Assembly (NCBI RefSeq): GCF_017873815.1
Contig: NZ_JAGGKQ010000003.1
Location: 124,001 to 188,000, forward strand
Reading direction: 5' to 3'
Source of the DNA: Halorubrum alkaliphilum
Lineage (GTDB): Archaea > Halobacteriota > Halobacteria > Halobacteriales > Haloferacaceae
Length of the DNA: 64,000 nt
Below the pieces are notes generated by a model. That model did no database searches. It had not been told where the DNA came from and saw only the letters and a program-made list of their open reading frames with translations. This document shows, piece after piece, positions 27,138 to 36,791 of the stretch. How positions within the stretch are numbered: the stretch's first letter is position 1; each line of letters starts with the position of its first letter. The translations under genes were made by a program, and so were the position numbers.

Positions 27138-27341
27138 CTACCAGTGGTCCGGCTTGTACCGGTTGATGACCAGCGTCGAGACGAGAAAGGCGATCGAACT
27201 GATGATCGCGGCACCGACGCCGACGCTCAGTCTGAACCCGATCGGACCGGACGTTACTGCGGTGACGACGGCGGTGATGACGGACGCCACGATCAGCAGG
27301 TTTCTGCCGTCGCGCCGTTCGAACCCGAGTGGACCGGACAT
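27138..27341 (-). CDS. Small two-helix membrane protein
   Basis: A 67-residue protein with a basic N-terminus (FERRDGRN) and two hydrophobic helices, LLIVASVITAVVTAV and AAIISSIAFLVSTLVI, ending in RYKPDHW. I recognise no family. GTTTTTAACC sits 25-35 bases before the ATG, fitting leaderless expression. It precedes the Orc1/Cdc6-like gene on the same strand by 79 bases and could be co-transcribed with it. Confidence 0.7.
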   Translation of the reverse strand: MSGPLGFERRDGRNLLIVASVITAVVTAVTSGPIGFRLSVGVGAAIISSIAFLVSTLVINRYKPDHW

Positions 27342-27486
27342 ACACGTGAGTCACACGCATGGCGGTTAAAAACGTCCCGTCAGCGACCGCCATCGCTCTT
27401 CCGTCGACGACCGCCATCGTCCGCCGACAGAGGTGGGTCGGATTCCGATGGAAACCTATTCCCGTATCGGAACTCCTTCCACGGTC

Positions 27487-27885
27487 ATGTCGACCGAGTC
27501 CGCGGACGCGGGTCTCAGCCGAATAAACAACCGTAGCAAGGCCGCAGCAGTCCTCGGAACGCTCGCCGCGTTCGGAGTCGGCCTCTGGAGCGTCGGCGAG
27601 ATCCAGTTCGTTTCCATCGCGGCCATCGCGGTCGGTATCGGCGTCCGATTTGGCTCCTTGTGGGTCGGAACTCGATACCTCGCGGGGGCCGACTCCTCGG
27701 CGCTCACTGAACAGCCGACTGCGGGCGGATATCATCACGGAGCCGTCGGATTCGCCCTCGTGTTCGCCGGCATCATCGCGATCGCCGGCCGGTCTCTGGG
27801 CGGTGACGTGTCGCTGGTCGCCGGCGGATCCGTCGTCGTCGCCGCCGTCGGGTACGTGGGGCTGTCGGTACTGCTCCCCGAGTGA
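27487..27885 (+). CDS. Four-helix membrane protein of unknown function
   Basis: A 132-residue protein; the ATG at 27487 is chosen because it follows GTC directly in a conserved-looking start and the upstream 18 codons are hydrophilic and untypical. Four hydrophobic segments: AAAVLGTLAAFGVGLWSVG, VSIAAIAVGIGVRFGSLWVG, GAVGFALVFAGIIAIAG and LVAGGSVVVAAVGYVGLSVL. No motif or family is recognised. Divergent from the two-helix protein gene. Confidence 0.7.
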   Translation: MSTESADAGLSRINNRSKAAAVLGTLAAFGVGLWSVGEIQFVSIAAIAVGIGVRFGSLWVGTRYLAGADSSALTEQPTAGGYHHGAVGFALVFAGIIAIAGRSLGGDVSLVAGGSVVVAAVGYVGLSVLLPE

Positions 27886-27996
27886 GCTCGCCGCTGGGCA
27901 CGTGTCAGTATCCGCCAGTAAATCGGCGAGCAGCGGTCGGAACGGTCGGTCCGTCTTCGAGGTCATAAATAAAAACGGCTACGTGGGTCTCCGGGT

Positions 27997-29163
27997 TTAG
28001 ATCGTCGTGCCGGGGATCCAGACGGCCCAGTTGAGCAGTCCGGCGACGACCAGTAGCCCGAGCGTGAGCGACCAGACGACGATCGCGGCCGCGGGCGGAT
28101 CGAAGTGCGTGTCGGAGTGAGCGTAGAACACGCGCTGTGACGCCTCGCCGACGAGTGCGGCGAAGACGCCGAACAGGGCTCCGAACAGCAGCGCCAGTCC
28201 GTCACCGAACAGCAGCGGTGCGGTGAGCTCCGCCGCATCGAGGCCGGTGAGGGCAATGATCCCCTCCTCCCACGTGGCGAGGAACGCGGTCGCACCCGCA
28301 AGCGTCATGTGATGCGTGACCGGGATCTTGCCGACGCCGAGGTTCAAGAACAGCAACGACGCCGCACTGAGTCCGAACCCGGCGAACACGGCAATGTCAC
28401 CGTGACCGGCACCGACCATGTTGTACGTGATGGCCGCCGACGCGAGCCCGGCGAAGAAGCCGATCGCCGCGACGTGAGACCACTTGTACATGTTCGGGAG
28501 CCACGGCTCAACAGCGAGGCGGTCCTCGCCGTCCATCTCGCCGTCACCTTTCACTTCGCCCGGCTCACGCGTCTCCTCGCGCTCGAACGGTCCCATGTCG
28601 AAGTAGCCGTTCGCCTTGTCGCTGACCTTGCCGACGATGCTGTACCCGAAGACGACCCGGACGACGATCGCGCTGATCACGATGCTCACCGGGATCGGGT
28701 CGACGGGCAGAGCAAGCTGACGGGACAGCTGTTCGAGTACGACGCCGAACACGCCGAACACCGCACCGACGGCGAGGATGTCCGGTTTACTCCCCAACGC
28801 AACCGTGATGTCCTTCGCGTTGTGGAAGTCGAATCCGGACTGCATGTAGCCCTTGTTCGCCGCGTAGCCGGCCGCCGCGACACCGCCCGCGAAGGAGATG
28901 TGCGGGCCGAACACGGGACCGAACCCGACATCGACGCCGAACCCGCCGCCGCCGAGCGATCCGGCCATGACGAGGAAGCCGGTGAAGACGAAGGCCGGTA
29001 GCGCACCGAGCGCGGCACCGAACGCGCCGCCGGCGAGCGCACCGAGGACGATCCCCGGATCGGTGAGACTGTTGATCACGTCCCCGGGCTCGCCGGGCTG
29101 ATACCCGACCTGCATGAGCGCGTCCGTGATCAGTGCCAGTTCGGGGAGGAACGCGAGGCTCAT
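27997..29163 (-). CDS. Glycerol-kinase-linked membrane protein, probable glycerol transporter
   Basis: A 388-residue protein with about ten hydrophobic, glycine-rich helices; a hydrophilic loop near residues 180-220 (EREETREPGEVKGDG) divides it in two. The motif GPVFGPHISFAGGVAAAGYAA and the second-half ILF-like GVGKIPVTHHMTLAGA stand out. It is not an MIP/GlpF aquaporin (no NPA). Its ATG abuts the glpK stop (TAGATG) with AGGAGGAGG five bases before, so it is translated with glpK. Homologues sit beside glpK in other haloarchaea, which is the basis of the proposed glycerol entry role; this is inference. Confidence 0.75.
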   Translation of the reverse strand: MSLAFLPELALITDALMQVGYQPGEPGDVINSLTDPGIVLGALAGGAFGAALGALPAFVFTGFLVMAGSLGGGGFGVDVGFGPVFGPHISFAGGVAAAGYAANKGYMQSGFDFHNAKDITVALGSKPDILAVGAVFGVFGVVLEQLSRQLALPVDPIPVSIVISAIVVRVVFGYSIVGKVSDKANGYFDMGPFEREETREPGEVKGDGEMDGEDRLAVEPWLPNMYKWSHVAAIGFFAGLASAAITYNMVGAGHGDIAVFAGFGLSAASLLFLNLGVGKIPVTHHMTLAGATAFLATWEEGIIALTGLDAAELTAPLLFGDGLALLFGALFGVFAALVGEASQRVFYAHSDTHFDPPAAAIVVWSLTLGLLVVAGLLNWAVWIPGTTI

Positions 29164-30696
29164 CTATGCCTCCTCCTGTGCCCAGTTGAGCGAGCGCTCG
29201 ACGGCGTCGTCCCACCGGTCGTACAGCTTGTCGACTTCCGCCTGCTCCTTCTCGGGTGTGAACTCGCGGTCGACCTGCCAGTTGTCGCGGAGCTCGTCGA
29301 CGGTGTCCCAGTAGCCGACCGCCAGCCCGGCGGCGTACGCCGAGCCGAGCGCGGTGGTCTCGTCGACCTCCGGTCGGACGATGTCTGTCTGAATGATGTC
29401 AGACTGAAGCTGACAGAGGAAGTTGTTCTTGACCGCGCCGCCGTCGACGCGGAGGCTGGTCATCTCGACGCCGGAGTCGGCCTCCATCGCCTCGGCGAGA
29501 TCGCGGGTCTGGTACGCGATGCTTTCGAGCGTCGCACGAACGATGTGCTCCTTGCTGGTCCCGCGGGTCATCCCGACGATGGTCCCGCGTGCACGACCGT
29601 CCCAGTGTGGCGCGCCGAGTCCGGTGAACGCCGGCACCATGTAGACGCCGTCGGTCGAATCGACCGAGCGGGCCAGCTCCGCCGTCTGAGCGGCGTTGTT
29701 GATGAGATCGATATCCTCCATGAACTCGATCGCCGCGCCAGCGTTGAAGATCGACCCCTCAAGCGCGTACTGGACCGGCTCGCCGGACATCTGGAAGCCG
29801 ACCGTCGTGAGCAGGCCGTTGTCGGACTCGACGGCCTCCTCGCCGGTGTTCATCAGATAGAACGCGCCGGTGCCGTAGGTGTTCTTCGCGTCACCCTTGT
29901 CGAAGCAGGTCTGTCCGAACAGCGCCGCCTGCTGGTCGCCGAGCGCGCCGGCGACGGGGACCTCCTCGCCGAGGAAGCCGTCCGGGTCGGTGTGTCCGTA
30001 GTAGTCCTCGTCGGACGAGGGGCGCACTTCGGGCACCATCTCCTTGGGTACGTCGAACTCCGCGAGAAGCTCGTCGTCCCACTCCATCTCCCGGATGTCG
30101 TACAGCATCGTCCGGGAGGCGTTGGTGACGTCCGTGATGTGGTTCCCCGTGAGGTTGTAGATGAGCCACGTGTCGATCGTCCCCATGACCAGCTCTCCCT
30201 CTCGGGCGCGGTCACGGAGGTCGCCGCCGCGTGAGCTCTGCATTTTGAGCGGTTCCGCGTTGTCGAGGATCCACTCGGTCTTCGTCGCGGAGAAGTACGC
30301 GTCGGCTTCGAGGCCGGTCTTCTCGCGGATCTCCTCGACCTTGTCCGCCTCCTGGAGCTCCTCGACGCGGTCCGTCGTCCGGCGGTCCTGCCACACCAAG
30401 GCGTTGTGGACGGGCTTCCCGGAGTCCTTGTCCCAGACGACCGTCGTCTCGCGCTGGTTGGTGATCCCGAGCGCGTCGAGCTGGCTGGCCTCGAGTCCCG
30501 CATCGTCGAGTCCGTCGAGAACGACCTGCTGTGTGTTCTCCCAGATCTCCAGCGGATCGTGCTCGACCCATCCCGGATTGGGGTAGATCTGTTCGTGCTG
30601 TTCGTACGCGTTCGCGACGACCTGGCCCGCATGGTCGAACACCATGAATCGCGTCCCAGTCGTCCCTTGGTCTATCGCACCGACGTATTGTGTCAT
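29164..30696 (-). CDS. glpK: Glycerol kinase
   Basis: ATP-dependent phosphorylation of glycerol to sn-glycerol-3-phosphate, 510 residues, the usual length. FGGY kinase landmarks: VGAIDQGTTGTRFMVFDHAG at the start, NPGWVEHDPLEIWENTQ, the DALGITNQRETTVVWDK region, GTIDTWLIYNLTG, DQQAALFGQTCFDKGDAKNTYGTG split as the phosphate-binding segment, and FTGLGAPHWDGRARG. It is followed without a gap by the probable transporter gene and is divergent from glpABC. AGGAGGG (30706-30712) nine bases before the ATG is a clear Shine-Dalgarno sequence, rare in this window. Confidence 0.97.
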   Translation of the reverse strand: MTQYVGAIDQGTTGTRFMVFDHAGQVVANAYEQHEQIYPNPGWVEHDPLEIWENTQQVVLDGLDDAGLEASQLDALGITNQRETTVVWDKDSGKPVHNALVWQDRRTTDRVEELQEADKVEEIREKTGLEADAYFSATKTEWILDNAEPLKMQSSRGGDLRDRAREGELVMGTIDTWLIYNLTGNHITDVTNASRTMLYDIREMEWDDELLAEFDVPKEMVPEVRPSSDEDYYGHTDPDGFLGEEVPVAGALGDQQAALFGQTCFDKGDAKNTYGTGAFYLMNTGEEAVESDNGLLTTVGFQMSGEPVQYALEGSIFNAGAAIEFMEDIDLINNAAQTAELARSVDSTDGVYMVPAFTGLGAPHWDGRARGTIVGMTRGTSKEHIVRATLESIAYQTRDLAEAMEADSGVEMTSLRVDGGAVKNNFLCQLQSDIIQTDIVRPEVDETTALGSAYAAGLAVGYWDTVDELRDNWQVDREFTPEKEQAEVDKLYDRWDDAVERSLNWAQEEA

Positions 30697-31071
30697 GTTT
30701 CGAATCCCTCCTGTGGCGCTGGTCCGCTCGCGGCGACGACATCGTCCGTGTCCCTCGTTCCGCCGGGACCGGTGTCGTCAGTCGTACTCCCCTCGGACGC
30801 CGTGTTCGGCCCACACGCCGGCACAGCAGCCGGAAGCCGGGGAGCGTTGTCGCCAGCCGCATATCTTCACGGAAGCTACCACGCCGTTCGTGAATATAAT
30901 GTACTACCATAATAAACTTCCTGTTAATACGCCGGTCAGATCTCGGGGTAAAACACACATATAAATACCTTGTGGTAAATTCATTCGTTACACTACCGGA
31001 ATAACCCTGATAGTTATGATCGAACCCGGGTAAGAGGTAAAGTAAAGTGGTCGCGGTTCAACCGACATCAC
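30697..31071. promoter_or_regulatory. Divergent control region between glpK and glpA
   Basis: No gene is seen in these 375 bases. The half near glpK is GC-rich; from 30890 to 31000 it turns AT-rich. CATATAAATAC (30958-30968) is a TATA-like box for glpA with a leader of about 80 bases. On the minus strand GTTTATTATGG (30907-30917) could serve glpK with a leader near 180 bases. TACCAC (30878), TACCAT (30905) and GTGGTA (30972) form direct and inverted half-site-like copies near both boxes, candidates for a GlpR-type operator. The operator assignment is inference. Confidence 0.5.
30706..30712 (-). promoter_or_regulatory. Shine-Dalgarno sequence of glpK
   Basis: AGGAGGG on the minus strand, nine bases before the glpK ATG at 30696. 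Most neighbours lack such a site, so glpK is expected to have a leader and SD-dependent initiation. Confidence 0.65.
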
Positions 31072-32826
31072 ATGGATGATCAAGTGGATGTCGTCGTCGT
31101 CGGCGGGGGGTCGACCGGCTGCGGCGTGATACGGGACCTCGCCCGGCGGGGGCTCGACGCGGTCCTCGTCGAGAAGGGGAACCTCACACACGGGACCACG
31201 GGGCGAATGCACGGACTGCTCCACAGCGGGGGGCGGTACGCGGTCTCCGATCAGAAGAGTGCTCGTGAGTGCATCGAGGAGAACCGCGTCCTCCGGGACA
31301 TCGCGGGCCACTGCGTCGAGGAGACCGGCGGGATGTTCGTCAAGCGTCCGGAGGACTCCGAGGAGTACTTTCAGGAGAAGCTGGAGGGCTGTCGCGCGTG
31401 CGACATCCCCGCTGAGGTGATCGACGGCGAAGAGGCTCGGCGACGAGAGCCGTACCTCGCACGCGACGTTGAAAAGGCGATCGTCGTCCCCGACGGTGCT
31501 GTCGACCCGTTCCGACTCTGCGTGGCCAACGCCGCCGACGCCCGGGAGCACGGCGCACGCGTCGAGACCCACGCCGAGGTGACCGACGTTCTCGTCGAGG
31601 ACGACGAGGTTGTCGGCATCGAGATCGAACACGACACGGGGCCGGGCAAACGCGTTCACCGCGAGCCCGGAACGACCGAGGAGATCCGCGCACGCTACGT
31701 CGTCAACGCAACCGGCGCGTGGGCCGGCCAGATCGGCGAGATGGCCGGCGTCGACGTGGAGGTCAGACCCTCGAAGGGCGTGATGACGGTGATGAACACG
31801 CGGCAGGTCGACACCGTGGTCAACCGCTGTCGCCCGAAGGGCGACGCCGACATCGTCGTCCCCCACGAGACGGCCTGTATCCTCGGAACGACCGACGAGG
31901 AGGTCGACGACCCCGAGGACTACCCCGAGGAGGAGTGGGAGGTCGATCTGATGATCGAGACGCTCTCGGAACTGGTGCCGGCGCTGAAGGACGCTCGGAC
32001 TCTCCGGTCGTTCTGGGGCGTCCGACCCCTGTATGAGCCCCCCGGAACCGGCACCGACGACCCGACTGACATCACGCGTGACTACTTCCTGCTCGATCAC
32101 AACGAGCGCGATGACCTGCCGGGGATGACGAGCATCGTCGGTGGAAAGCTCACGACCTACCGGATGATGGCCGAATCGATCACGGACCACGTCTGTGAGA
32201 AACTCGACCACGACGCCGACTGTGACACCGCGGACGCGCCGCTGCCCGGCTCCGAGGATTTCAGCGTCCTCCGCGATTACATGGACGAGTTCGGACTCCG
32301 CTCGCCCGTCGGCCGTCGGTCGGCCCAGCGGCTCGGCTCCCGAGCCGACGAGGTGCTGAAGGGGAGCGACCCCAACCCCGTCGTCTGCGAGTGTGAAGGC
32401 GTTACCCGCGCCGAGGTACAGGATGCGATCGATGGAGCCGGCTCGGACCTGAACGCGGTCCGACTCCGCACCCGCGCGTCGATGGGGAACTGCCAAGGCG
32501 GATTCTGTACACACCGTATCGCCGCCGAACTCACCCAGGAGTATCCGGGCGGCGTCACCCGCGACGCCGAGGACGAACTGTACCAGGAGCGCTGGAAGGG
32601 CCAGCGCCACGCGCTGTGGGGTCGACAGCTCTCTCAGGCGATGTTGAACCACATGCTCCACGCGACCACGATGAACCGCGACGGGGACCTCGCGACGACG
32701 GACGCCGATGTCGATTTCGGCGCGTTCGACGCGGGGCCCGACGGAACCGTCGGCGGAGGAACGGGGGCCGACGACGCCGCGTCCGGCGTCACGGCCACCG
32801 ACGGGGGACACGATGGCGATCGATAG
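31072..32826 (+). CDS. glpA: Anaerobic-type glycerol-3-phosphate dehydrogenase subunit A
   Basis: Catalytic FAD subunit oxidising sn-glycerol-3-phosphate to dihydroxyacetone phosphate, 584 residues. N-terminal Rossmann motif [21 protein letters not shown] split before [24 protein letters not shown] is the DAO-family substrate region. The C-terminal BFD-like domain binds a [2Fe-2S] cluster through Cys439, Cys441, Cys474 and Cys479 (VCECEG ... GNCQGGFC). The last 40 residues are an Asp/Gly-rich tail. glpB starts 14 bases before its stop. TATA-like box at 30958-30968 sits about 105 bases upstream. Confidence 0.96.
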   Translation: MDDQVDVVVVGGGSTGCGVIRDLARRGLDAVLVEKGNLTHGTTGRMHGLLHSGGRYAVSDQKSARECIEENRVLRDIAGHCVEETGGMFVKRPEDSEEYFQEKLEGCRACDIPAEVIDGEEARRREPYLARDVEKAIVVPDGAVDPFRLCVANAADAREHGARVETHAEVTDVLVEDDEVVGIEIEHDTGPGKRVHREPGTTEEIRARYVVNATGAWAGQIGEMAGVDVEVRPSKGVMTVMNTRQVDTVVNRCRPKGDADIVVPHETACILGTTDEEVDDPEDYPEEEWEVDLMIETLSELVPALKDARTLRSFWGVRPLYEPPGTGTDDPTDITRDYFLLDHNERDDLPGMTSIVGGKLTTYRMMAESITDHVCEKLDHDADCDTADAPLPGSEDFSVLRDYMDEFGLRSPVGRRSAQRLGSRADEVLKGSDPNPVVCECEGVTRAEVQDAIDGAGSDLNAVRLRTRASMGNCQGGFCTHRIAAELTQEYPGGVTRDAEDELYQERWKGQRHALWGRQLSQAMLNHMLHATTMNRDGDLATTDADVDFGAFDAGPDGTVGGGTGADDAASGVTATDGGHDGDR

Positions 32827-34192
32827 CGACGTTCTCGTCGTCGGCGGCGGTCTCGCCGGGATCACAGCCGCGATCGCCGCGTCTCGTGAGGGTGCCGATG
32901 TCCGGCTCGTCTCACACAAGGCGAGCACGCTTCGACAGGCCTCGGGGCTGATCGACGGGCTCGGCTACGTCCCGGCAACGGAGCCGGCGAAGCCGCTCAG
33001 AGAGGGACCACCAACGGCGGGGCGGAACCTCGACCCCGACGAGTGGCCTGACCCCGAAGGACCGCTCGCGGAGCCGTACGCAGGGATTGACTCGCTCCCG
33101 GAAGAACATCCCTATCGGCTGGTTGGGGCAGACGCGCTCCGCGATGGGCTTGCGCTGTTCGACGACCTCGTCGGCGACGCGTACGTCGGCGGCCACACGG
33201 ATCGAAACGCGTTGGTCCCGACGTTCGGCGGCGGTGTGAAACCCACGGCGCGGTATCCCGAATCGGTCGCCGCGGGACTCGCCAGCGACGACCGACCCAT
33301 GCTCATCGTCGGGTTCCGGTCGCTCACTGAATACGACGCGCGCGCGTTTGCGGACCGGCTGGAGGCGTCCGGCGTTCCGTTCGACGTGGCGGGTGTCGAG
33401 GTCGAGTTCGCGGAGGCGTTCCGTGCGGACGCGAAAATAACCCGCTTCGCGAAAGCGCTGGATCGCAATGAACCGGTCGACGGAACGCCGGCACGCGAGG
33501 CGCTGGCGAAGGCGGTCGCCCCACATCTTCACGATGTCGTCGACGATGACGGGAACGTGGACCGCGTCGAACGGGTTGGCTTCCCAGCGTTCCTCGGGGA
33601 CGACGAGGCGGCTGCCGTCCGCGCCGACCTCGCGGATCGGCTCGGAGCGGACGTCTTCGAGATCCCGATGGGCCCACCGAGTCTTCCGGGGCTCCGACTG
33701 GAGGACCGGCTGTACGATGCGCTCGACGCAGAGGGCGTCAGGTTCGAGACTGGAATCCCGGTCGTCGACTACGAGACAGACGCCGACGGGAGAATACAGC
33801 ACCTGCTACTGAACCGAAAGGGGAGCAAGATCCCGTACGGCGCGGATGCGGTCGTGCTTGCGACCGGTGGGCTGGTCGGGAAGGGGCTCGATTCGGACCG
33901 TGAGGGAGTTCGCGAACCGGTGCTCGATCTGCACGTGCCACAGCCGTCGGACCGCTACGAGTGGTTCGTCGACGACGCCTTCGGTGAGCAGCCGTACGCG
34001 CGGTTCGGCGTCCGTCCGGACGAGCGACTGCGGGCCCTCGACGAAAACGGTGCGGTGGCGTACGGGAACGTATGGGTCGCCGGCGCGGTCGTCGGCGGCG
34101 CGGACGTAGCACGCGAGAAGTCAGCGAGCGGCGTCTCGCTCGCGACCGGCCTCGTGGCCGGACAGGAGGCGGCGCGGGAGGTTCGACAATGA
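32813..34192 (+). CDS. glpB: Anaerobic-type glycerol-3-phosphate dehydrogenase subunit B
   Basis: Second flavoprotein subunit, 459 residues from the ATG at 32813, overlapping glpA by 14 bases. FAD-binding [19 protein letters not shown] lies at the N-terminus, followed by the GlpB-specific [10 protein letters not shown]. Mid-protein [19 protein letters not shown] and [20 protein letters not shown] match the family, and the C-terminus [22 protein letters not shown] closes the dinucleotide-binding fold. It links GlpA to the iron-sulfur subunit GlpC. Its stop overlaps the glpC start (ATGA). Confidence 0.95.
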   Translation: MAIDSDVLVVGGGLAGITAAIAASREGADVRLVSHKASTLRQASGLIDGLGYVPATEPAKPLREGPPTAGRNLDPDEWPDPEGPLAEPYAGIDSLPEEHPYRLVGADALRDGLALFDDLVGDAYVGGHTDRNALVPTFGGGVKPTARYPESVAAGLASDDRPMLIVGFRSLTEYDARAFADRLEASGVPFDVAGVEVEFAEAFRADAKITRFAKALDRNEPVDGTPAREALAKAVAPHLHDVVDDDGNVDRVERVGFPAFLGDDEAAAVRADLADRLGADVFEIPMGPPSLPGLRLEDRLYDALDAEGVRFETGIPVVDYETDADGRIQHLLLNRKGSKIPYGADAVVLATGGLVGKGLDSDREGVREPVLDLHVPQPSDRYEWFVDDAFGEQPYARFGVRPDERLRALDENGAVAYGNVWVAGAVVGGADVAREKSASGVSLATGLVAGQEAAREVRQ

Positions 34193-35649
34193 CACGAGAC
34201 ACAGGACACGACGACGGCGACGAGCGACACGGAACGAATAACACGGACGAATCGACCGAGGGGTCGAGCCATTCAGACGGAGTGGTTCGGACCGACGGCG
34301 GGTCCGATATCGAGTCCGACGACCGAACCGCCACCGACGGCGGGGTCGAGAGCGTGACCGGCGGCAGCGACTCTACGGAGCTCGATCCGGACGCGTACGA
34401 CCCGATAGACGTGTTCCCCGAAGGCGAACTCGACCTTCGTGACGGCGCGGACTCGTGTTATAAATGTACGTCCTGTGATACGTCGTGTCCGGTGGCAGAG
34501 GTCGACGACGAGTTCCCCGGGCCGAAGTTCCAGGGGCCCGAACAGTGGCGGCTCAAGCGGAAGGAGGACGCGGACATCGACGAGTCGATCACCTCCTGTT
34601 CGAACTGTATGCGGTGTGACGACGCGTGTCCCTCGTCGGTGCCGCTCTCGCAGATGCACAACGAGGCGCGCGGGCAGTTCGTCGAGGAACAGATGGAGAA
34701 GCTCTCCGTCGAGTACGTCCGCAACCGAATCTTAGCGAACTACCGGACCTCCGCGCGGCTGGCAAGTATCGTCCCGCGGCTTTCGACGTACGCGATGAAT
34801 TTCGGGCCAGCGCGATGGGTGATGGACAAGACGCTCGGGATCCCCAAGGAACGGGAGTTCCCGGAGTTCGCGACGACGACGTTCCGCGAATGGTGGCGCG
34901 ACCGCGGCGGGGCGCAGGTGTCGAACCCCGACAAGCGCGTGGCGTACTTCCACGGCTGCTACTCGAATTACAACACGCCCGAGGTCGGGAAGGCGATGGT
35001 GCGCGTCTACGAACACTTCGGCTACGAGGTCATGGTGCCGCCCCAGAAGTGTTCCGGCACCCCGATGTTCGCCAACGGCATGTTGAAAGACGCCCGCCGG
35101 CACGCGGTGACCAACGTCGAGAACCTGATCGAGGCCATCGGCGAGGGCGCGGACGTGATCGCTTCGTGTACATCGTGTTCGATGTCGCTCCGGCAGGAGT
35201 ACCCCGAACTGTTCGACATCCACGGGATCGAGGACGTCTCCGATCACACCTTCGAGGCGCTGGAGTACCTCCGAATCCACGAAGACCTAACCGGCGCGCT
35301 GGAGGAGGCTAGCCCGGGCGACGAGCGCTCGTACGCCTACCATGCGCCGTGTCACGCCCGAAACCAGGGGCTTTCGCGACAGGCCGTCGAGACGTTCCGC
35401 GACGTCGACGGCGTAACTATGGAGGACGTCGGCGACTCCTGTTCCGGCATCTCGGGCACGTACGGCTGGAAGAGCGAAAAGTACGAGAAGTCGATGGAGA
35501 TCGGCGAGGAGATGTTCCATCACATGGAGGACGCCGAGGGCGAAGTCGGAATGACGGAGTGTCCCACCTGCGCGATGCAGATGGAACACGGAACGGGCTA
35601 CGAGATCGAACACCCGCTACAGCTGCTCGAAGACACCCTCGTCGCCTGA
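34189..35649 (+). CDS. glpC: Anaerobic-type glycerol-3-phosphate dehydrogenase iron-sulfur subunit C
   Basis: Membrane-associated electron-transfer subunit passing electrons to menaquinone, 486 residues. Two [4Fe-4S] motifs: Cys90-93-96-100 (CYKCTSCDTSCPV) and Cys137-140-143-147 (CSNCMRCDDACPS). Two CCG domains follow: FHGCYSNYNTPEVGKAM with QKCSGTPMF, and YHAPCHARNQG with DSCSGISGTYG. The first 75 residues are a disordered Asp/Ser/Thr-rich extension (repeats of TDE, TDGG) not found in bacterial GlpC. The ATG at 34189 overlaps the glpB stop. Completes the glpABC operon. Confidence 0.95.
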   Translation: MTRDTGHDDGDERHGTNNTDESTEGSSHSDGVVRTDGGSDIESDDRTATDGGVESVTGGSDSTELDPDAYDPIDVFPEGELDLRDGADSCYKCTSCDTSCPVAEVDDEFPGPKFQGPEQWRLKRKEDADIDESITSCSNCMRCDDACPSSVPLSQMHNEARGQFVEEQMEKLSVEYVRNRILANYRTSARLASIVPRLSTYAMNFGPARWVMDKTLGIPKEREFPEFATTTFREWWRDRGGAQVSNPDKRVAYFHGCYSNYNTPEVGKAMVRVYEHFGYEVMVPPQKCSGTPMFANGMLKDARRHAVTNVENLIEAIGEGADVIASCTSCSMSLRQEYPELFDIHGIEDVSDHTFEALEYLRIHEDLTGALEEASPGDERSYAYHAPCHARNQGLSRQAVETFRDVDGVTMEDVGDSCSGISGTYGWKSEKYEKSMEIGEEMFHHMEDAEGEVGMTECPTCAMQMEHGTGYEIEHPLQLLEDTLVA

Positions 35650-35750
35650 GGCGACTGTACCCTTCCTGTCGTTTCTTCGAACGCCGTGTTTATCAAGAGG
35701 GATAATGAGATGAGAATCCTTATTCGAGGCGTAGCCGATATCCGCTTATC

Positions 35751-36701
35751 GTGACTCTCGCACAGCTCGTCAACCGCTTCGATACTGCGAACCGGTCGAT
35801 CGTCGTCGTCAATCGAACGGATCCGGATCCGGTTCGCGATATGCTCGTCGACACGTTCGGCGAGGACGCAGTGCGGGTCGTCGATCACCGGCCCGTCGGC
35901 GACGGCGGAGCCCTCCCACGCGACGACTGGGTTAGCGCGCGTTCCTCTCAGCGCATGGCAGGGGACGATGTCGAGTACACCATTGATATCGCGGCGCTCC
36001 GGGAGAACGACTCGGTCCCGTTCGACTGTGGACGCGTGGACGATATCGAGAACCTCGTGTTGCTCCTCGAAGACGGGGATGTCATCGCCGGAGCCACGCT
36101 ACAGGAACTAACGGAGGCGGTGTTGTTCGTAAACTCCGATCTGTACGTTACCGGGGCGCGGAGCTTGGACGAACTCGAGTTACCGGAGGTGATAACGGGG
36201 CTCGACGACACCATGTTCACGCTCCGCGGCTACCCCGAATCGAACCGGCAGAAGCTCCTGTTGATCACCATTTCACGGTTCATCGAGCGGGTCGCGTGGA
36301 CCGCCGGAGACGGGACGATCCGGTCGTCGTTCCAGCGGCTCTCGCGGATAGACGACGAACTCGGAACCCGGCGCGTGTACGATCGTATCACCGACGCGGG
36401 AGTCGATACGCACCTGTACGGCGTCCCGGACGATCCACCCACTGATCTGGATGCGAGGATCCATGGCGGCCGATCCGTTGATTTCACCGATAGCTGGTTC
36501 GTGGTGTTCGAGCCGCCGGGCGGACCGAGCGAGGTTGCCGGCACGCGCGACCCGGTCGCGACGAACGACCTAAAACGCGGGATCGAGGGCGGCGTCGGGC
36601 TCCTCGCGGTCGAGATTGAACCGCGACTGTGGCGGGGGGTCTGGACGTTCGACCCTGACCACGTCCGGACGATGACGCGATACGTTCGACGACACCTCTG
36701 A
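35751..36701 (+). CDS. DICT sensory domain protein
   Basis: A 316-residue soluble protein, start GTG at 35751 with a CTTATTC box about 30 bases upstream. The sequence runs MTLAQLVNRFDTANRSIVVV, then IENLVLLLEDGDVIAGATLQ, and IERVAWTAGDGTIRSSFQRL followed by RVYDRITDAGVDTHLYGVPD: the DICT (diguanylate cyclase and two-component) domain layout seen in many haloarchaeal proteins, found with signalling regulators. No output domain or DNA-binding motif was recognised. It follows glpC by 100 bases but has its own promoter. A signal-sensing role is inferred. Confidence 0.7.
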   Translation: MTLAQLVNRFDTANRSIVVVNRTDPDPVRDMLVDTFGEDAVRVVDHRPVGDGGALPRDDWVSARSSQRMAGDDVEYTIDIAALRENDSVPFDCGRVDDIENLVLLLEDGDVIAGATLQELTEAVLFVNSDLYVTGARSLDELELPEVITGLDDTMFTLRGYPESNRQKLLLITISRFIERVAWTAGDGTIRSSFQRLSRIDDELGTRRVYDRITDAGVDTHLYGVPDDPPTDLDARIHGGRSVDFTDSWFVVFEPPGGPSEVAGTRDPVATNDLKRGIEGGVGLLAVEIEPRLWRGVWTFDPDHVRTMTRYVRRHL

Positions 36702-36791
36702 GACGATGCCGGGGCGGAGGTCGGATATATAACCCGTTCGACGGGGGATCCAACCCGTGCGTTCATATCCCCCGGGCGGTGACGGGCGGCC

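Noticed and set aside
25886-27500. Replication origin beside the Orc1/Cdc6-like gene
   Set aside because: No AT-rich unwinding stretch or repeated origin boxes were seen in the flanks.
30988-32928. A 646-residue open frame opposite glpA and the glpB start
   Set aside because: It is antisense to a gene with complete FAD and iron-sulfur motifs, shows no domain, and is typical of GC-rich mirror frames.
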